Of a stretch of 64,000 nt of DNA, positions 26,590 through 35,932 are shown one piece after another. The stretch covers positions 124,001 through 188,000 of the forward strand of contig CAVUYP010000002.1 of NCBI GenBank assembly GCA_963745755.1. Reading direction: 5' to 3'. Source of the DNA: RHKX01 sp963745755 (lineage in GTDB: Bacteria > Actinomycetota > Thermoleophilia > Solirubrobacterales > 70-9). The notes beneath the pieces are model-generated. The model was given only the letters and a program-made list of their open reading frames with translations, searched no databases and had not been told where the DNA came from. The translations under genes and the position numbers were made by a program. The number at the start of each line of letters is the position of its first letter. Within the stretch, counting starts at the first letter, position 1.

Positions 26590-28493
26590 GCGGCGGCCCG
26601 GCCGGCCCAGGTGCCGTAGAGGCGTGCGTAGGCGCCACCGAGCTCGATCAGCTCCTCGTGGGTGCCGCTCTCGGCGATCGTCCCGTGCTCGAGGACGACG
26701 ATCCGGCTCGCCCGCCTGATCGTCGACAGCCGGTGGGCGATGACGATCGCGGTACGGCCGACGAGCAGCCGCTCGAGGCCCCGCTCGATCCGGCGCTCGG
26801 TGCGGACGTCGACGTTCGACGTCGCCTCGTCGAGGATCAGGATCCGCGGCTCGGCGAGCAGCGCCCGGGCGAAGGCGACGATCTGACGCTCGCCGGCCGA
26901 CAGCGAGGTTCCGCGCTCGCCGACCTCGGTGTCGAGGCCGGCGGGAAGTCCCTCGATCAGCGGCTCGCCGCCGACCGTGTGCAGCGCGTCGAGGATGTCC
27001 TCCCGATCGGCTCCCGGTCGTCCGAAGGCGACGTTGTCGGCGATCGTGCCGCTGAACAGGAACCCCTCCTGGGGGACGATCCCGAGCCGGCTGCGCAGCG
27101 CGTTCGAGTCGAGCTCGCGGACGTCGACCCCGTCGATCAGGATCCGTCCCCGCTGCGGGTCGTAGAACCTCGCGACGAGCTTGGCCAGGGTCGACTTGCC
27201 GGCGCCGGTCTCGCCGACGAGCGCGACCGTCTGGCCGGGGAGGATCCGCAGGTCGATGTCGCGGAGCGCCCAGTCCTGCTCGCGATCGGGCTCGTCGCCA
27301 TAGCCGAACCAGACGTCCTCGAGGTCGATCGCGCCGCGGATCTCGCCGGGGTCGATCGCGTTCGGCGGGTCGACCAGGTCGGGTTCGGTGTCGAGCAGTT
27401 CGAAGATCTTGTCGAGTGCCGCCATGCCCTGCTGGTAGGTGGTGTAGAGCTGGCTGATCTGCTGGATCGGGTCGAAGAACGTCTGCAGGTAGCCGACGAA
27501 CGCGACGAGGACGCCGATCTCGACGTTGCCGTCGATGACCTGGTAGCCACCGAACAGCAGGATCGCCGCGGTGCCGATCGCCGAAAGCAGCTCGACGGCC
27601 GGGAAGTAGGAGGCGTTCAGGTAGACGGTCCGCATGTTGACCGCGCGGTTCTCCTCGTTGAGGACCGACATCTCGGCGAGGTGCCGAGGCTCCTGGCCGA
27701 AGCTGCGGACCACCCTGACCCCGCTGAGGCTCTCCTGCAGGAAAGCGGTGATGTTCGCGATCTTCTCGCGCGTCAACCGGTAGGCGCTCGCCGAGGCGAC
27801 CCGGAAGACGATGCTGCCGATCGCCAGGACCGGAAAGGTCAGGAAGGTGATCAGGGCGAGCTGGACGTCGATCGCGAGCAGGATCACGACGACTCCGATC
27901 AGCGTCAGGACGCTGGAGACCATCGTCACGATGCCGTCGGTGACGAGCGTGTCGAGGGCCTGGACGTCGTTGGTCATCCGCGAGATCAGCACCCCGGGGC
28001 GGTTGCGCGTGTAGAAGCCCAGCGACATGCTCTGCAGGTGCGTGTAGATCCGCTCGCGGAGATCCTGGAGGGCGCGCTGGCCGACCCAGCCGACCAGGTA
28101 GGTCTGCACGTAGGTGGCCGCCCAGTAGATGGCGGCGGAGGCGAGGAACGCGACGACGATCAGGGTCAGCGCGTTGAGGTCGCCGGGAACGATCCCCTTG
28201 TCGATCGCCAGGCCGGCCAGGTAGGGGGGAGCCAGCGAGGCGGCGGTGGCGAGGACGAGGGCGAGCATCATCCATGCGACCCGGCCCCGGTAGGGGCGCA
28301 GCAGGCCGAACAGCCAGCGGACCTTGCGGCCGCGGCCGTCCTCGCCGCGGATCGTCCGCCAGACGCTCTTGACGAGCAGCCAGGCATCGCCCAGGGGCGC
28401 ACGCGTCTCTGACTCGCGCGCCTCATCCTCACGCTCGAGCTTCGCGTCGGCTTCCTCCTCGGGCGGCGTGTTGGCGCCGTTGCGGGAGCTCAC
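26586..28493 (-). CDS. Heterodimeric ABC exporter, subunit with canonical Walker B
   Basis: ABC half-transporter of 635 residues: a charged N-terminal extension of about 70 residues, six helices (about 85-370), then the nucleotide-binding domain. Walker A is GETGAGKST (about 427-434), Q-loop VPQEGF, signature LSAGE (about 531-535, diverging from LSGGQ), Walker B ILILDE with the catalytic Glu near 556, and H-loop IAHRLS. Its start overlaps the stop of the partner gene by 4 bases. The deviating signature here and the degenerate Walker B in the partner belong to the same composite site, as in TM287/288 or BmrCD-type exporters. Role: drug, lipid or peptide export, substrate unknown. Confidence 0.92.
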   Translation of the reverse strand: MSSRNGANTPPEEEADAKLEREDEARESETRAPLGDAWLLVKSVWRTIRGEDGRGRKVRWLFGLLRPYRGRVAWMMLALVLATAASLAPPYLAGLAIDKGIVPGDLNALTLIVVAFLASAAIYWAATYVQTYLVGWVGQRALQDLRERIYTHLQSMSLGFYTRNRPGVLISRMTNDVQALDTLVTDGIVTMVSSVLTLIGVVVILLAIDVQLALITFLTFPVLAIGSIVFRVASASAYRLTREKIANITAFLQESLSGVRVVRSFGQEPRHLAEMSVLNEENRAVNMRTVYLNASYFPAVELLSAIGTAAILLFGGYQVIDGNVEIGVLVAFVGYLQTFFDPIQQISQLYTTYQQGMAALDKIFELLDTEPDLVDPPNAIDPGEIRGAIDLEDVWFGYGDEPDREQDWALRDIDLRILPGQTVALVGETGAGKSTLAKLVARFYDPQRGRILIDGVDVRELDSNALRSRLGIVPQEGFLFSGTIADNVAFGRPGADREDILDALHTVGGEPLIEGLPAGLDTEVGERGTSLSAGERQIVAFARALLAEPRILILDEATSNVDVRTERRIERGLERLLVGRTAIVIAHRLSTIRRASRIVVLEHGTIAESGTHEELIELGGAYARLYGTWAGRAAA

Positions 28494-30262
28494 AGCCGCG
28501 CCACCTCCTCGCGCTCCTCGAGGTCGTGCTGCAGGAAGGTCCGGTCGACGAGCCCGTGGTCGGCGATCTCGCGGTACAGCGGGCAGCGATCGAGCAGCTC
28601 CTCGTGGCTGCCGCGATCGACCAGCCGGCCCTCGTCGAGGACGACGATCTCGTCGGCGAGCGAGATCGTCGAGAGCCGGTGGGCGACGATGAACGTCGTC
28701 CGGCCCCGCAGCGCCTCGTCGAGGCCGCGTCTGATCTCGGCCTCGGTCTGGGCGTCGACCGACGACGTGGCGTCGTCGAGGATCAGGATGCGCGGATCGG
28801 CGAGCAGCGCCCGGGCGATCGCGATCCGCTGCCGCTGTCCGCCCGAGAGGGTCAGGCCGCGCTCGCCGACCATCGTCTCGTAGCCGTCGGGGAGGCGCTC
28901 GATGAACGAGTGGGCCTGCGCCCGCCGGGCGGCCAGCTCGACCTCCTCGCGGGTCGCGTCGGGCTTCGCGTAGGCGATGTTCTCGGCGATCGTGGCGCTG
29001 AACAGGAAGCTGTCGTCGGCGACGAAGGCGATCTGGCGGCGCAGCGAGCCGAGGTCGACCTCGCGGAGGTCGGCGCCGTCGACCGTGACCGAGCCGGAGC
29101 TCGGGTCGTAGAGGCGGGCGAGCAGGGCGACGAGGCTGGTCTTCCCCGAGCCCGACGGGCCGACGAGCGCGACGACGGTGCCGCCCTCGACCTCGAGGTC
29201 GATGTCGGTGAGCGCCGGCTCGGCCTCTCCATAGCCGAGCGTGACGTCGCGGAGGACCACGGCGCCGTTGCCGGGCGGCAGGTCCGGAGCGCCGGGCGGG
29301 GCCTCGATCTCGGGAGCGCGGTCGAGCACCTCGAACAGGCGGTTGCCGGATGCGATCGCCCGCTGCGACATGCCGAGCGCCGTGCCGAGCATCCGCATCG
29401 GCCCGATCAGCATCACCAGGTAGGTGTAGAAGGCGGTGAAATCGCCGAGCGAGAGCGCGCCGTTGACGACCTGGCGGCCGCCGACGAGGAGCACGACCGC
29501 GAGCCCGAGGTTCGGCAGGAAGGCGATCATCGGGTTGTAGAAGGCGCGCAGCCGGGTCGAGTAGACGTTCTGGTCGAAGACCCGGGATACGCGATGGCGG
29601 AACCGGCCGAGCATGTGGTCCTCGCGCGCGAACGCCTTGACGACGCGGACGCCGGAGACCGACTCCTCGGCCTCGACGGTGAGCTCGGCGATCCGCTGCT
29701 GGACCTCCTGCAGCGCCGGCCGCGACGTGCGGTTGTAGCGCGAGGCGGTGAAGACGACGAACGGGACCGGCAGCAGCGCGAGGGCGGCGAGCTCGGGCTG
29801 GAGGACGAACATGACGGCGCCGGCGAGGATCAGGGTCAGGGCGCTCTGGGTGATGAAGATCAGCCCGTAGCCGAGGAAGAAGCGGATCGACTGCAGGTCG
29901 ACGGTCGCCCGCGACATCAGCTGGCCCGTCTGCTGGCTGTCGAAGTAGCCGAGCTCGAGCGATTGCAGGTGCTCGTAGATCCGCTCCCGGAGGTCGTACT
30001 CGACGGCGAGCGAGACCTTGCCGGCGACGATCCGCCGCGAGGCCGTCAGGGCCAGGCGCAGCAGCCCGGCGGCGACGATCGTCAGCGCCAGCGGCAGCAG
30101 CGCCGAGCTGTCGCCGTCCTGGATCGCGTTGACGACGCGGCCGACCAGCCAGGGGATCAGCACGGTCACCGCCATCGCCAGCGAGGCGAGCACGATCGAG
30201 GCGACGTTCTGACGCTTGTAGGGGCGCAGGAAGGCGAGCAGGCGGCGGAACGTGGTCGGCAT
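28490..30262 (-). CDS. Heterodimeric ABC exporter, subunit with degenerate Walker B
   Basis: ABC half-transporter of 590 residues, first gene of the pair. Six helices start near residue 18 (NVASIVLASLAMAVTVLIPWLVG). In the nucleotide-binding domain Walker A is GPSGSGKTS (about 368-375) and the signature is a perfect LSGGQ (about 473-477). Walker B ends ILILDD, with Asp where the catalytic Glu should be (about 497). The Q-loop reads VADDSF, so its Gln is also replaced. The ATG at 30262 is chosen over 30346 because transmembrane sequence starts soon after and a TATAGT box ends 9 bases upstream. The pair is divergent from the small Cys protein gene. Confidence 0.92.
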   Translation of the reverse strand: MPTTFRRLLAFLRPYKRQNVASIVLASLAMAVTVLIPWLVGRVVNAIQDGDSSALLPLALTIVAAGLLRLALTASRRIVAGKVSLAVEYDLRERIYEHLQSLELGYFDSQQTGQLMSRATVDLQSIRFFLGYGLIFITQSALTLILAGAVMFVLQPELAALALLPVPFVVFTASRYNRTSRPALQEVQQRIAELTVEAEESVSGVRVVKAFAREDHMLGRFRHRVSRVFDQNVYSTRLRAFYNPMIAFLPNLGLAVVLLVGGRQVVNGALSLGDFTAFYTYLVMLIGPMRMLGTALGMSQRAIASGNRLFEVLDRAPEIEAPPGAPDLPPGNGAVVLRDVTLGYGEAEPALTDIDLEVEGGTVVALVGPSGSGKTSLVALLARLYDPSSGSVTVDGADLREVDLGSLRRQIAFVADDSFLFSATIAENIAYAKPDATREEVELAARRAQAHSFIERLPDGYETMVGERGLTLSGGQRQRIAIARALLADPRILILDDATSSVDAQTEAEIRRGLDEALRGRTTFIVAHRLSTISLADEIVVLDEGRLVDRGSHEELLDRCPLYREIADHGLVDRTFLQHDLEEREEVARL

Positions 30263-30271
30263 CTGCGCCTC

Positions 30272-30301
30272 ACTATACAAAGTGAAGTGAAGGCTTAGAC
30301 T
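30272..30301. promoter_or_regulatory. Divergent promoter region between ABC exporter and small Cys protein
   Basis: Minus-strand TATAGT (30277-30272) ends 9 bases before the ABC ATG; plus-strand TAGACT (30296-30301) ends 6 bases before the ATG at 30308. Between them the minus strand has the direct repeat CTTCACTTCACTT, a possible regulator site. Both genes appear to be leaderless or nearly so. Confidence 0.45.
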
Positions 30302-30307
30302 CGCGGG

Positions 30308-30487
30308 ATGCCAGCCGGGGCCGGACTCTGCGAGCGCTGCCGACATCAGCGGATCGTCCGCAACACCCGCGGGTCGCGGTTCTCGCTGTGCGAGCGGTCG
30401 CGGAGCGATCCCGGATTCCCGAAGTACCCGCCGCTGCCGGTGCTCCGCTGCGCCGGTTTCGAGGCCCGCGACGCCGGGCCGGGCTGA
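30308..30487 (+). CDS. Small Cys-rich protein, 59 aa
   Basis: Short conserved protein with cysteine pattern GLCERCRHQRIVRNTRGSRFSLCERS...FPKYPPLPVLRCAGFE. The arrangement CxxCRH, RGSxFxLC and DPxFPKYPxLPVxxC is a recurring family of tiny bacterial proteins, which I recall but cannot name. The four Cys suggest metal or zinc binding. The start is the ATG 6 bases after TAGACT, predicted leaderless, and the stop is part of a hairpin with the convergent EamA gene. Function unknown. Confidence 0.75.
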   Translation: MPAGAGLCERCRHQRIVRNTRGSRFSLCERSRSDPGFPKYPPLPVLRCAGFEARDAGPG

Positions 30488-30499
30488 GCGACGCTCAGC
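30483..30499. terminator. Hairpin in the convergent stop region 30483-30499
   Basis: GCTGAGC-GAC-GCTCAGC, a perfect 7-bp stem with a 3-base loop. It contains the TGA of the small Cys gene and ends one base before the EamA stop codon. A likely bidirectional stop signal, without T-run. Confidence 0.45.
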
Positions 30500-31375
30500 T
30501 CAGCTCTGTGGCGCCTCGACCGCCTCGGCCGAGCTCAGCGCGCCGGCCGAGGCGACGACGACGAGCGCGATCGCGAGCACCTCGCGACCGACGAGGTGCT
30601 GGTTCAGCACCGCCAGGCCGACGACCGCGGCGACCGCCGGCTCGATGCTGAGCAGCACGCCGAACGTTCGCTCCGGCAATCGGCGCAGGGCTTCGAGCTC
30701 GACCGTGTAGGGGATCGCCGAGCTCAGCACGGCGACGCCGAGCCCGATCGCCAGCGTCAGCGGCTCGACGAGGGCGGCGCCGCCGTCGACGACCCCGGCG
30801 GGGACCAGCAGGACGGCCGAGATGATCATCGCCAGCGACAGCCCGCCGAGCCCCGCCGGGCCGCGGCCGACCCGGGCCGACATGAGGATGTAGGCGCCCC
30901 AGAACCCGCCGGCGGCGAGCGCCAGGGCGACGCCGGCGGTGTCGAGGCCGTCACCGATATCGGGCCCGAGCAGAACGATCCCGGCGCCGGCGAGGACGAC
31001 CCAGAGGACGTCGAGGCGGTTGCGGGTGCCGGCGACCGCGACGGTCAGCGGTCCGACGAACTCGAGGGTCACCGCGATCCCGAGCGGCAGTCGCTCGAGC
31101 GCCTCGTAGAAGCACAGGTTCATGCCCGCGAGCGTGAGCGCGAACAGGCCGATGTCGCGCCTCGTCACCCGACTCAGGCCCGCCAGCGACGGCCTCCAGA
31201 CGGCGGCGAGGACGGCGGCGGCGAAGATCGTCCGCAGCAGCACCGTGCCGGCCGGCCCGACCTCGTCGAACAGGCTGGTCGCCAGTGCCGAGCCGAGCTG
31301 GACCGAGGCGATGCCCCAGAGCACCAGCCCGACCGCCACCCGGCGATCCGCGCCCGGGCCCGCGCCCGCACTCAT
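30500..31375 (-). CDS. EamA/RhtA-type DMT-superfamily exporter
   Basis: Ten-helix small-molecule exporter of 291 residues. It starts VAVGLVLWGIASVQLGSALATSLFDEVGPAGTVLLRTIFAAAVL, the first EamA repeat (including the DEVGPAGTVLLR motif of RhtA-like proteins). The second repeat follows from AYILMSARVGRGPAGLGGL to VLSSAIPYTVELEALRRLPERTFGVLLSIEPAVAAVVGL. RhtA exports homoserine and threonine; the substrate here is unknown. The ATG at 31375 is selected because upstream codons are Arg/Pro-rich and untypical. A 252-bp spacer (31376-31627) separates it from the divergent acylase gene; besides a possible Shine-Dalgarno at its end I see nothing there. Confidence 0.85.
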   Translation of the reverse strand: MSAGAGPGADRRVAVGLVLWGIASVQLGSALATSLFDEVGPAGTVLLRTIFAAAVLAAVWRPSLAGLSRVTRRDIGLFALTLAGMNLCFYEALERLPLGIAVTLEFVGPLTVAVAGTRNRLDVLWVVLAGAGIVLLGPDIGDGLDTAGVALALAAGGFWGAYILMSARVGRGPAGLGGLSLAMIISAVLLVPAGVVDGGAALVEPLTLAIGLGVAVLSSAIPYTVELEALRRLPERTFGVLLSIEPAVAAVVGLAVLNQHLVGREVLAIALVVVASAGALSSAEAVEAPQS

Positions 31376-31627
31376 GCCGTTGCCGGCCGAGCCGGTCAGC
31401 GGGCGCCGCGGGCTGTCGCGCAGGCGGCGCGCGCCGCGGCCGCCCGCGGTTGCGGCACGCTGAGGGCGGGTGTCGGCGGTCGGTCCCATTCGGGGTCGGC
31501 GCGGTCCGCGGCGGGCAGGACCGCGACGATCATAGTGCCGGGCAACCGGCGCTTCCGGCACCGGCCGTCGGCTATCGTGGCCGCTGGGAATCGCCCGATC
31601 CGCGGGCGACCGATCAGAGGAGAGCAG

Positions 31628-34102
31628 TTGTCCAAGCGTCTGAGCGCGATCATCGTCTGTCTGGCCGCGATGCTGGCCCTACCCGCCGCCGCGTCCGCGA
31701 AGGACTACGCGCCGACCGCCTTGAACATCATCCCGTCCGGGCAGCTTCAGCCCGGCCAGCCGGCGGCGCCGAAGCCGAACGACGCCCAGGCGACGATGTA
31801 CGACGGCCTGACGCCGTTGTTCGACAACGTCACCAGGGGGGACCTGACCACCTACTTCAAGTCGGAGGCCCTCAACAGCCTCGGCACCGACGGCCCCGGC
31901 ACGCTCGAGACGATTCCCGGCCACCCCGGCATCGAGATCACCCGTGACACCTACGGCGTTCCCCACGTCGACGCTCAGACCTACGACGACGGGATCTTCG
32001 CCGCCGGCTGGATCGCCGCCGAGGACCGCGGCCTGCTGCTCAGCCAGGCCCGCTACAACGCTCGCGTCGCCGCGATCGACGCTCCCGGGCTCAGCGCGAT
32101 CGGCCTCGTCACCCAGCTGAAGAGCTTCGTTCCCAGCCAGCAGACGGAGGACGTCGTCGCCCAGCAGACCGCGGCCCTGCAAGGCGCCGGCAAGGAGGGT
32201 CAGAAGGTCCTCGACGACATCGACACCTACATCGGCGGCATCAACGCCTACTTCGCGGCCAACAGCCCGTCGACGGCGCCGTTCACCCGCAACGACATCT
32301 ACGCGCTGAACGCGCTCAAGGACCAGTTCCTCGGCGAGGGCGGCGGCGACGAGGCACGGCGCACCCAGTTCTTGTCCGGCCTCCAGGACCGGCTCGGCAA
32401 CAAGCGAGGCAAGAGCGTCTTCGACGACCTGCGCCAGTTCAAGAACAAGGGGGTGCCGACGACGATCGACGGCAAGTTCCGCTACGGCAGCATCCCCAAG
32501 CACGCCGCCGGCAACGTCCTCATCGATCACGACAGCTACGAGACGACTCCGGCGGTCGCCAACAAGGCACTGGCCAAGCAGCTCGCGCCGCAGCCCGTCC
32601 AGGCGTCGAACACGCTGATGATCACCAAGCAGCGCTCGAAGAGCGGCAACCCGCTGATGGTCGGCGGGCCGCAGATCGGCTACTTCTACCCCGGGCCTGA
32701 CCTACGAGATCGACATGAACGCGCCGGGCCTGAAGTGGCGCGGCGCGACTTCGGCTCCGTTCCCGGGCTACCTGCTGATCGGCCGCGGCGAGGACTTCGC
32801 GACGACGCTGACCTCGGCCAGCGGCGACGTCATCGACCAATACGCCGAGCGGCTCTGCGCCGGCAGCGACACCAAGTACAGCTACAAGGGCAAGTGCCGG
32901 AAGATGGGCGTCTTCAACGCCGGCACGCTGAACGGCGACCCGGTCTCGTTCCGGACGACGGTGCATGGTCCGGTGACCGGCTACGCGACGGTCGGCGGCT
33001 CGCAAGGTGGCGATCGCGTCGAAGCGCTCGAGCTACGGCGAGGACGTCCTCGACCTGCTGTTCAACCGGCGGATCTCGAACGGCCAAGTCCATGACCCGA
33101 AGTCGTTCTTCAACGCCGCGTCGAAGACGCCGCAGACGTTCAACTCGTTCTACATCGACAACGAGCACGTCGCCGAGTACACGGCCGGCAAGCTGCCGAT
33201 CCGTCCCGGCAAGGTCGATCCCGGCCTGCTGACGAACGGCAACGGCAAGTACGAGTGGAAGGGCTTCCTGAGCAAGAACGGCCATCCGCACGGCAGCGAC
33301 CCGAAGGACGGGACGATGACGAACTGGAACCAGGTCGTCGCGAAGGGCTTCGGATCCGCCGACGACGAGTGGGGCCGGACCGGCTCCGCCGAGCGGGTCG
33401 ACCTGCTCAACAAGAACCTCAACCGCCTGCAGTCGAAGTCCGGCAAGTGGGGCGCTCGCCTCGGTGACCTCGGCGATGAACGCCGCCGCCACCCAGGACA
33501 TCCGCGCGATCGACACGGTGCCGCTGCTGAAGCGGGTCCTGAAGGGCTCGCAGGCGCCCAGCGAGCGCGACGCGCAGATGCTGCAGACGATGGTCAACTG
33601 GAGAAACAGCGGCGGCAGCCGGCTCGACCTCAACAACGACGGCAAGATCGACGCCCCGGGCGCCGCGGTGATGGACGGCTCCTGGACGAACATCGCCAAC
33701 GCCTTCATGGAGCCGCGGCTGGGCTCGCAGCTCGACGAGCTGAGCAGCCTGTTCTCGCGCTTCGATCTGCCGCCCGGCGGCCAGTACTCGGGCTGGTACC
33801 AGTACTTCGACCGCGACATCAGCGCCCTGCTCGGCAGTCACGTGCCGAGCCCGTTCCGCAACTCCTACTGCGGCAAGGGCAAGCTGAAGAAGTGCCAGAA
33901 GGACCTCTGGAAGGCGATCGACGCCTCCGGCGACGAGATCGCCGCCGCCCAGGGGACCGACGATCCGACCCAGTGGCGCTCCGACGCGACCCGGGAGCAG
34001 ATCAAGTTCTCGCCGATCAACCTGAAGACGATGCGGTACACGAACCGGCCGAGCGGCATCCAGCAGGTGATCACCTTCGACGGGCACCGCAAGAACAAGT
34101 AG
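31628..34102 (+). CDS. Secreted penicillin-acylase-family Ntn hydrolase, three frame breaks
   Basis: Probable amide or N-acyl-homoserine-lactone acylase, about 823 residues after repairing three frames. Signal peptide: SKRLSAIIVCLAAMLALPAAASA. Alpha-chain start motif: IEITRDTYGVPHVDAQTYDDGIFAAGWIAAEDRGLLLSQ. The candidate autocatalytic beta-chain Ser is in PVQASNTLMITKQRSKSGNPLMVGGPQ. Later landmarks are FRTTVHGPVTGYATV (His region of the family), ASKRSSYGEDV and MNAAATQDIRAIDT. Frames change near 32693, 33003 and 33456-33459; removing one base each time restores continuous family sequence. A real pseudogene is the alternative. The TTG start is preceded by an AGGAGAG-like site. Such enzymes cleave beta-lactam side chains, AHLs or lipopeptides; the substrate is not known. 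Confidence 0.85.
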
Positions 34103-34115
34103 CGTTGCGGCCCTG

Positions 34116-35108
34116 ATGAGGGCAATCGAGATCGTCGACCTGAGCGGGCCGGAGACGGCCCTGCGCGAGGCCGAACTGCCCGAGCCCGAGCCGTCCCACA
34201 TGCTGACGCCGGGCAGCGGCGTGCTCGTCGACGTCGCGGCCGCCGGAGTCTCGTTTCCGGAGGTGCTGCAGACCCGGGGCGAATACCAGGTCAAGCCGCC
34301 GGTGCCGTTCGTGCCCGGCAGCGAGGTGGCGGGCACGGTGCGCTCGGCGCCGGCCGGTTCGGGCCTCGCCGCCGGCGACCGGGTGGCGGCGTTCCCGATG
34401 CTCGGCGGCTTCGCCGAGGTCGCGGTCGCGCCCGAGTTCCTGACCTTCCCGCTGCCCGACGAGCTCGACTTCCGGCAGGGCGCGGCGCTGATTCTCAACT
34501 ACCACACGGCGTGGTTCTCGCTGGTCCTGCGCGGCCGCCTCGGCGCCGGCGAAACGGTCCTGATCCACGGCGCCGCCGGAGGCGTCGGGACGGCCTCGAT
34601 CCAGGTCGCGAAGGGCGTCGGCGCGAAGACGATCGCGGTCGTCTCGGGCGACGAGAAGGAGCGCGTCGCCCGTGCGGCCGGCGCCGACGAGGTCGTCCGC
34701 TCCGACGCCGACTGGCGAGACCAGGCCAAGGAGCTGTCCGGGGGCGGGGTCGACCTCGTCCTCGATCCGGTCGGCGGCGACCGCTTCACCGACTCGCTGC
34801 GCGCGCTCGCCGAGGGCGGCCGCCTCGTCGTCGTCGGATTCACCGCCGGATCGATCCCCGAGGTCAAGGTCAACCGGCTGCTGCTCAACAACACCGAGGT
34901 GATCGGTGCCGGCTGGGGCGCCTACGTGATCGGCAAGCCCGAGCTCAACCGCGAGATCGCCGCCGAGCTGGCGAAGCTGATCGCCGCCGGTGATCTCCGT
35001 CCGCTCGTCGGCGCCTCGTTCCCGCTCACCGCCACCGGAGCGAGCGAGGCACTGCAGCTGATCGACGGCCGCGGGGCCACCGGCAAGGTCGTCCTCGACG
35101 TCGGTTGA
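34116..35108 (+). CDS. Zinc-independent NADPH:quinone oxidoreductase (MDR superfamily)
   Basis: Medium-chain dehydrogenase/reductase of 330 residues. N-terminal GroES-like domain: GVLVDVAAAGVSFPEVLQTRGEYQVKPPVPFVPGSEVAG. The Rossmann domain starts VLIHGAAGGVGTASIQVAKGVGAKTIAVV (AAGGVG marks the QOR group). It then has DLVLDPVGGDRF and the GRLVVVGFTAGSIPEVKVNRLLLNN block. There is no zinc-binding Cys set, so quinone or enoyl reduction rather than alcohol oxidation is likely. A TAGCGT box sits 10 bases before the ATG. Its stop overlaps the start of the SDR gene (TGATG), indicating an operon of two reductases. Confidence 0.9.
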   Translation: MRAIEIVDLSGPETALREAELPEPEPSHMLTPGSGVLVDVAAAGVSFPEVLQTRGEYQVKPPVPFVPGSEVAGTVRSAPAGSGLAAGDRVAAFPMLGGFAEVAVAPEFLTFPLPDELDFRQGAALILNYHTAWFSLVLRGRLGAGETVLIHGAAGGVGTASIQVAKGVGAKTIAVVSGDEKERVARAAGADEVVRSDADWRDQAKELSGGGVDLVLDPVGGDRFTDSLRALAEGGRLVVVGFTAGSIPEVKVNRLLLNNTEVIGAGWGAYVIGKPELNREIAAELAKLIAAGDLRPLVGASFPLTATGASEALQLIDGRGATGKVVLDVG

Positions 35109-35917
35109 TGGCGTCCCGGGTCTTCCTCGTCACCGGCGCATCGAGCGGGATCGGCGCGGCGACGGCGCGGCGACTCGCCCGTGAGCCGGGTGCCGAGCTC
35201 GTCCTCGTCGCTCGTCGCGAGGACCGGCTCCGAGCGCTCGCCGAGTCGCTGCCGGTGGCGGCGAGCTGGGTCGCCGCCGACCTCACCGACGACGATGCGC
35301 CGGGGCGGGTCGGCGCTCATCTCGAGGAGCACCACGGCCGCCTCGACCTGCTCGTCAACAACGCCGGCGCCTCCTGGCGCGGCAGCTTCGCGGAGCACGG
35401 CTGGGAGAACGTCGCGCGGACGATGCGGCTCAACTTCGACGCCGTCGTCCGCCTCACCGAGGCGCTGCTGCCGTTGCTGCGGCGCTCGGCGCCGAGCGCG
35501 ATCGTCAACGTCGCCAGCACCGCCGGGCGGATCTCGCGGCCCGGTGCCGGTGCCTACTCGGCCAGCAAGTACGCGCTGATCGGCTGGAGCGACTCCCTCT
35601 ACGCCGAGGAGCGCGATCACGGCGTCCACGTCGGCCTCGTCCTGCCCGGCTTCATCGCCACCGAGGGCTTCCCGGCCGAGGAGCTGCGGGCGAGGGCGGC
35701 GACGCGGTGGCTCGTCTCGACCCCCGAGAAGGCCGCCGAGGCGATCGTCGACGCCGGCCTGCACGGCCGTGCCGAGCGCTACGTCCCGCGCCTCTATGGC
35801 TTGATCGCGGTGCTGCGGGTCATCGCGCCGCGCCTGGTCCGCCGGATCATCGCCGGCGGCGCCGGCGACGCGATGGTGACGGCGACGAAGCCGGGTGGGA
35901 TGACCCCGACCGGGTGA
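35108..35917 (+). CDS. Short-chain dehydrogenase/reductase
   Basis: Classical SDR of 269 residues. Cofactor motif VFLVTGASSGIGAATARRLAREPGAELVLVARRE; the basic end of strand 2 (RRE) favours NADP(H). NNAGA is present in LLVNNAGASWRG. The catalytic Ser lies in AIVNVASTAGRISRPGAGAYSASKYALIG, with YSASK giving Tyr and Lys. C-terminal hydrophobic helix AVLRVIAPRLVRRIIAGG may touch the membrane. The ATG at 35108 overlaps the previous stop; the longer TTG alternative adds one residue. Substrate unknown. It is convergent with the MFS exporter 15 bases away. Confidence 0.88.
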   Translation: MASRVFLVTGASSGIGAATARRLAREPGAELVLVARREDRLRALAESLPVAASWVAADLTDDDAPGRVGAHLEEHHGRLDLLVNNAGASWRGSFAEHGWENVARTMRLNFDAVVRLTEALLPLLRRSAPSAIVNVASTAGRISRPGAGAYSASKYALIGWSDSLYAEERDHGVHVGLVLPGFIATEGFPAEELRARAATRWLVSTPEKAAEAIVDAGLHGRAERYVPRLYGLIAVLRVIAPRLVRRIIAGGAGDAMVTATKPGGMTPTG

Positions 35918-35932
35918 AGGCGGCGTGGCGCT

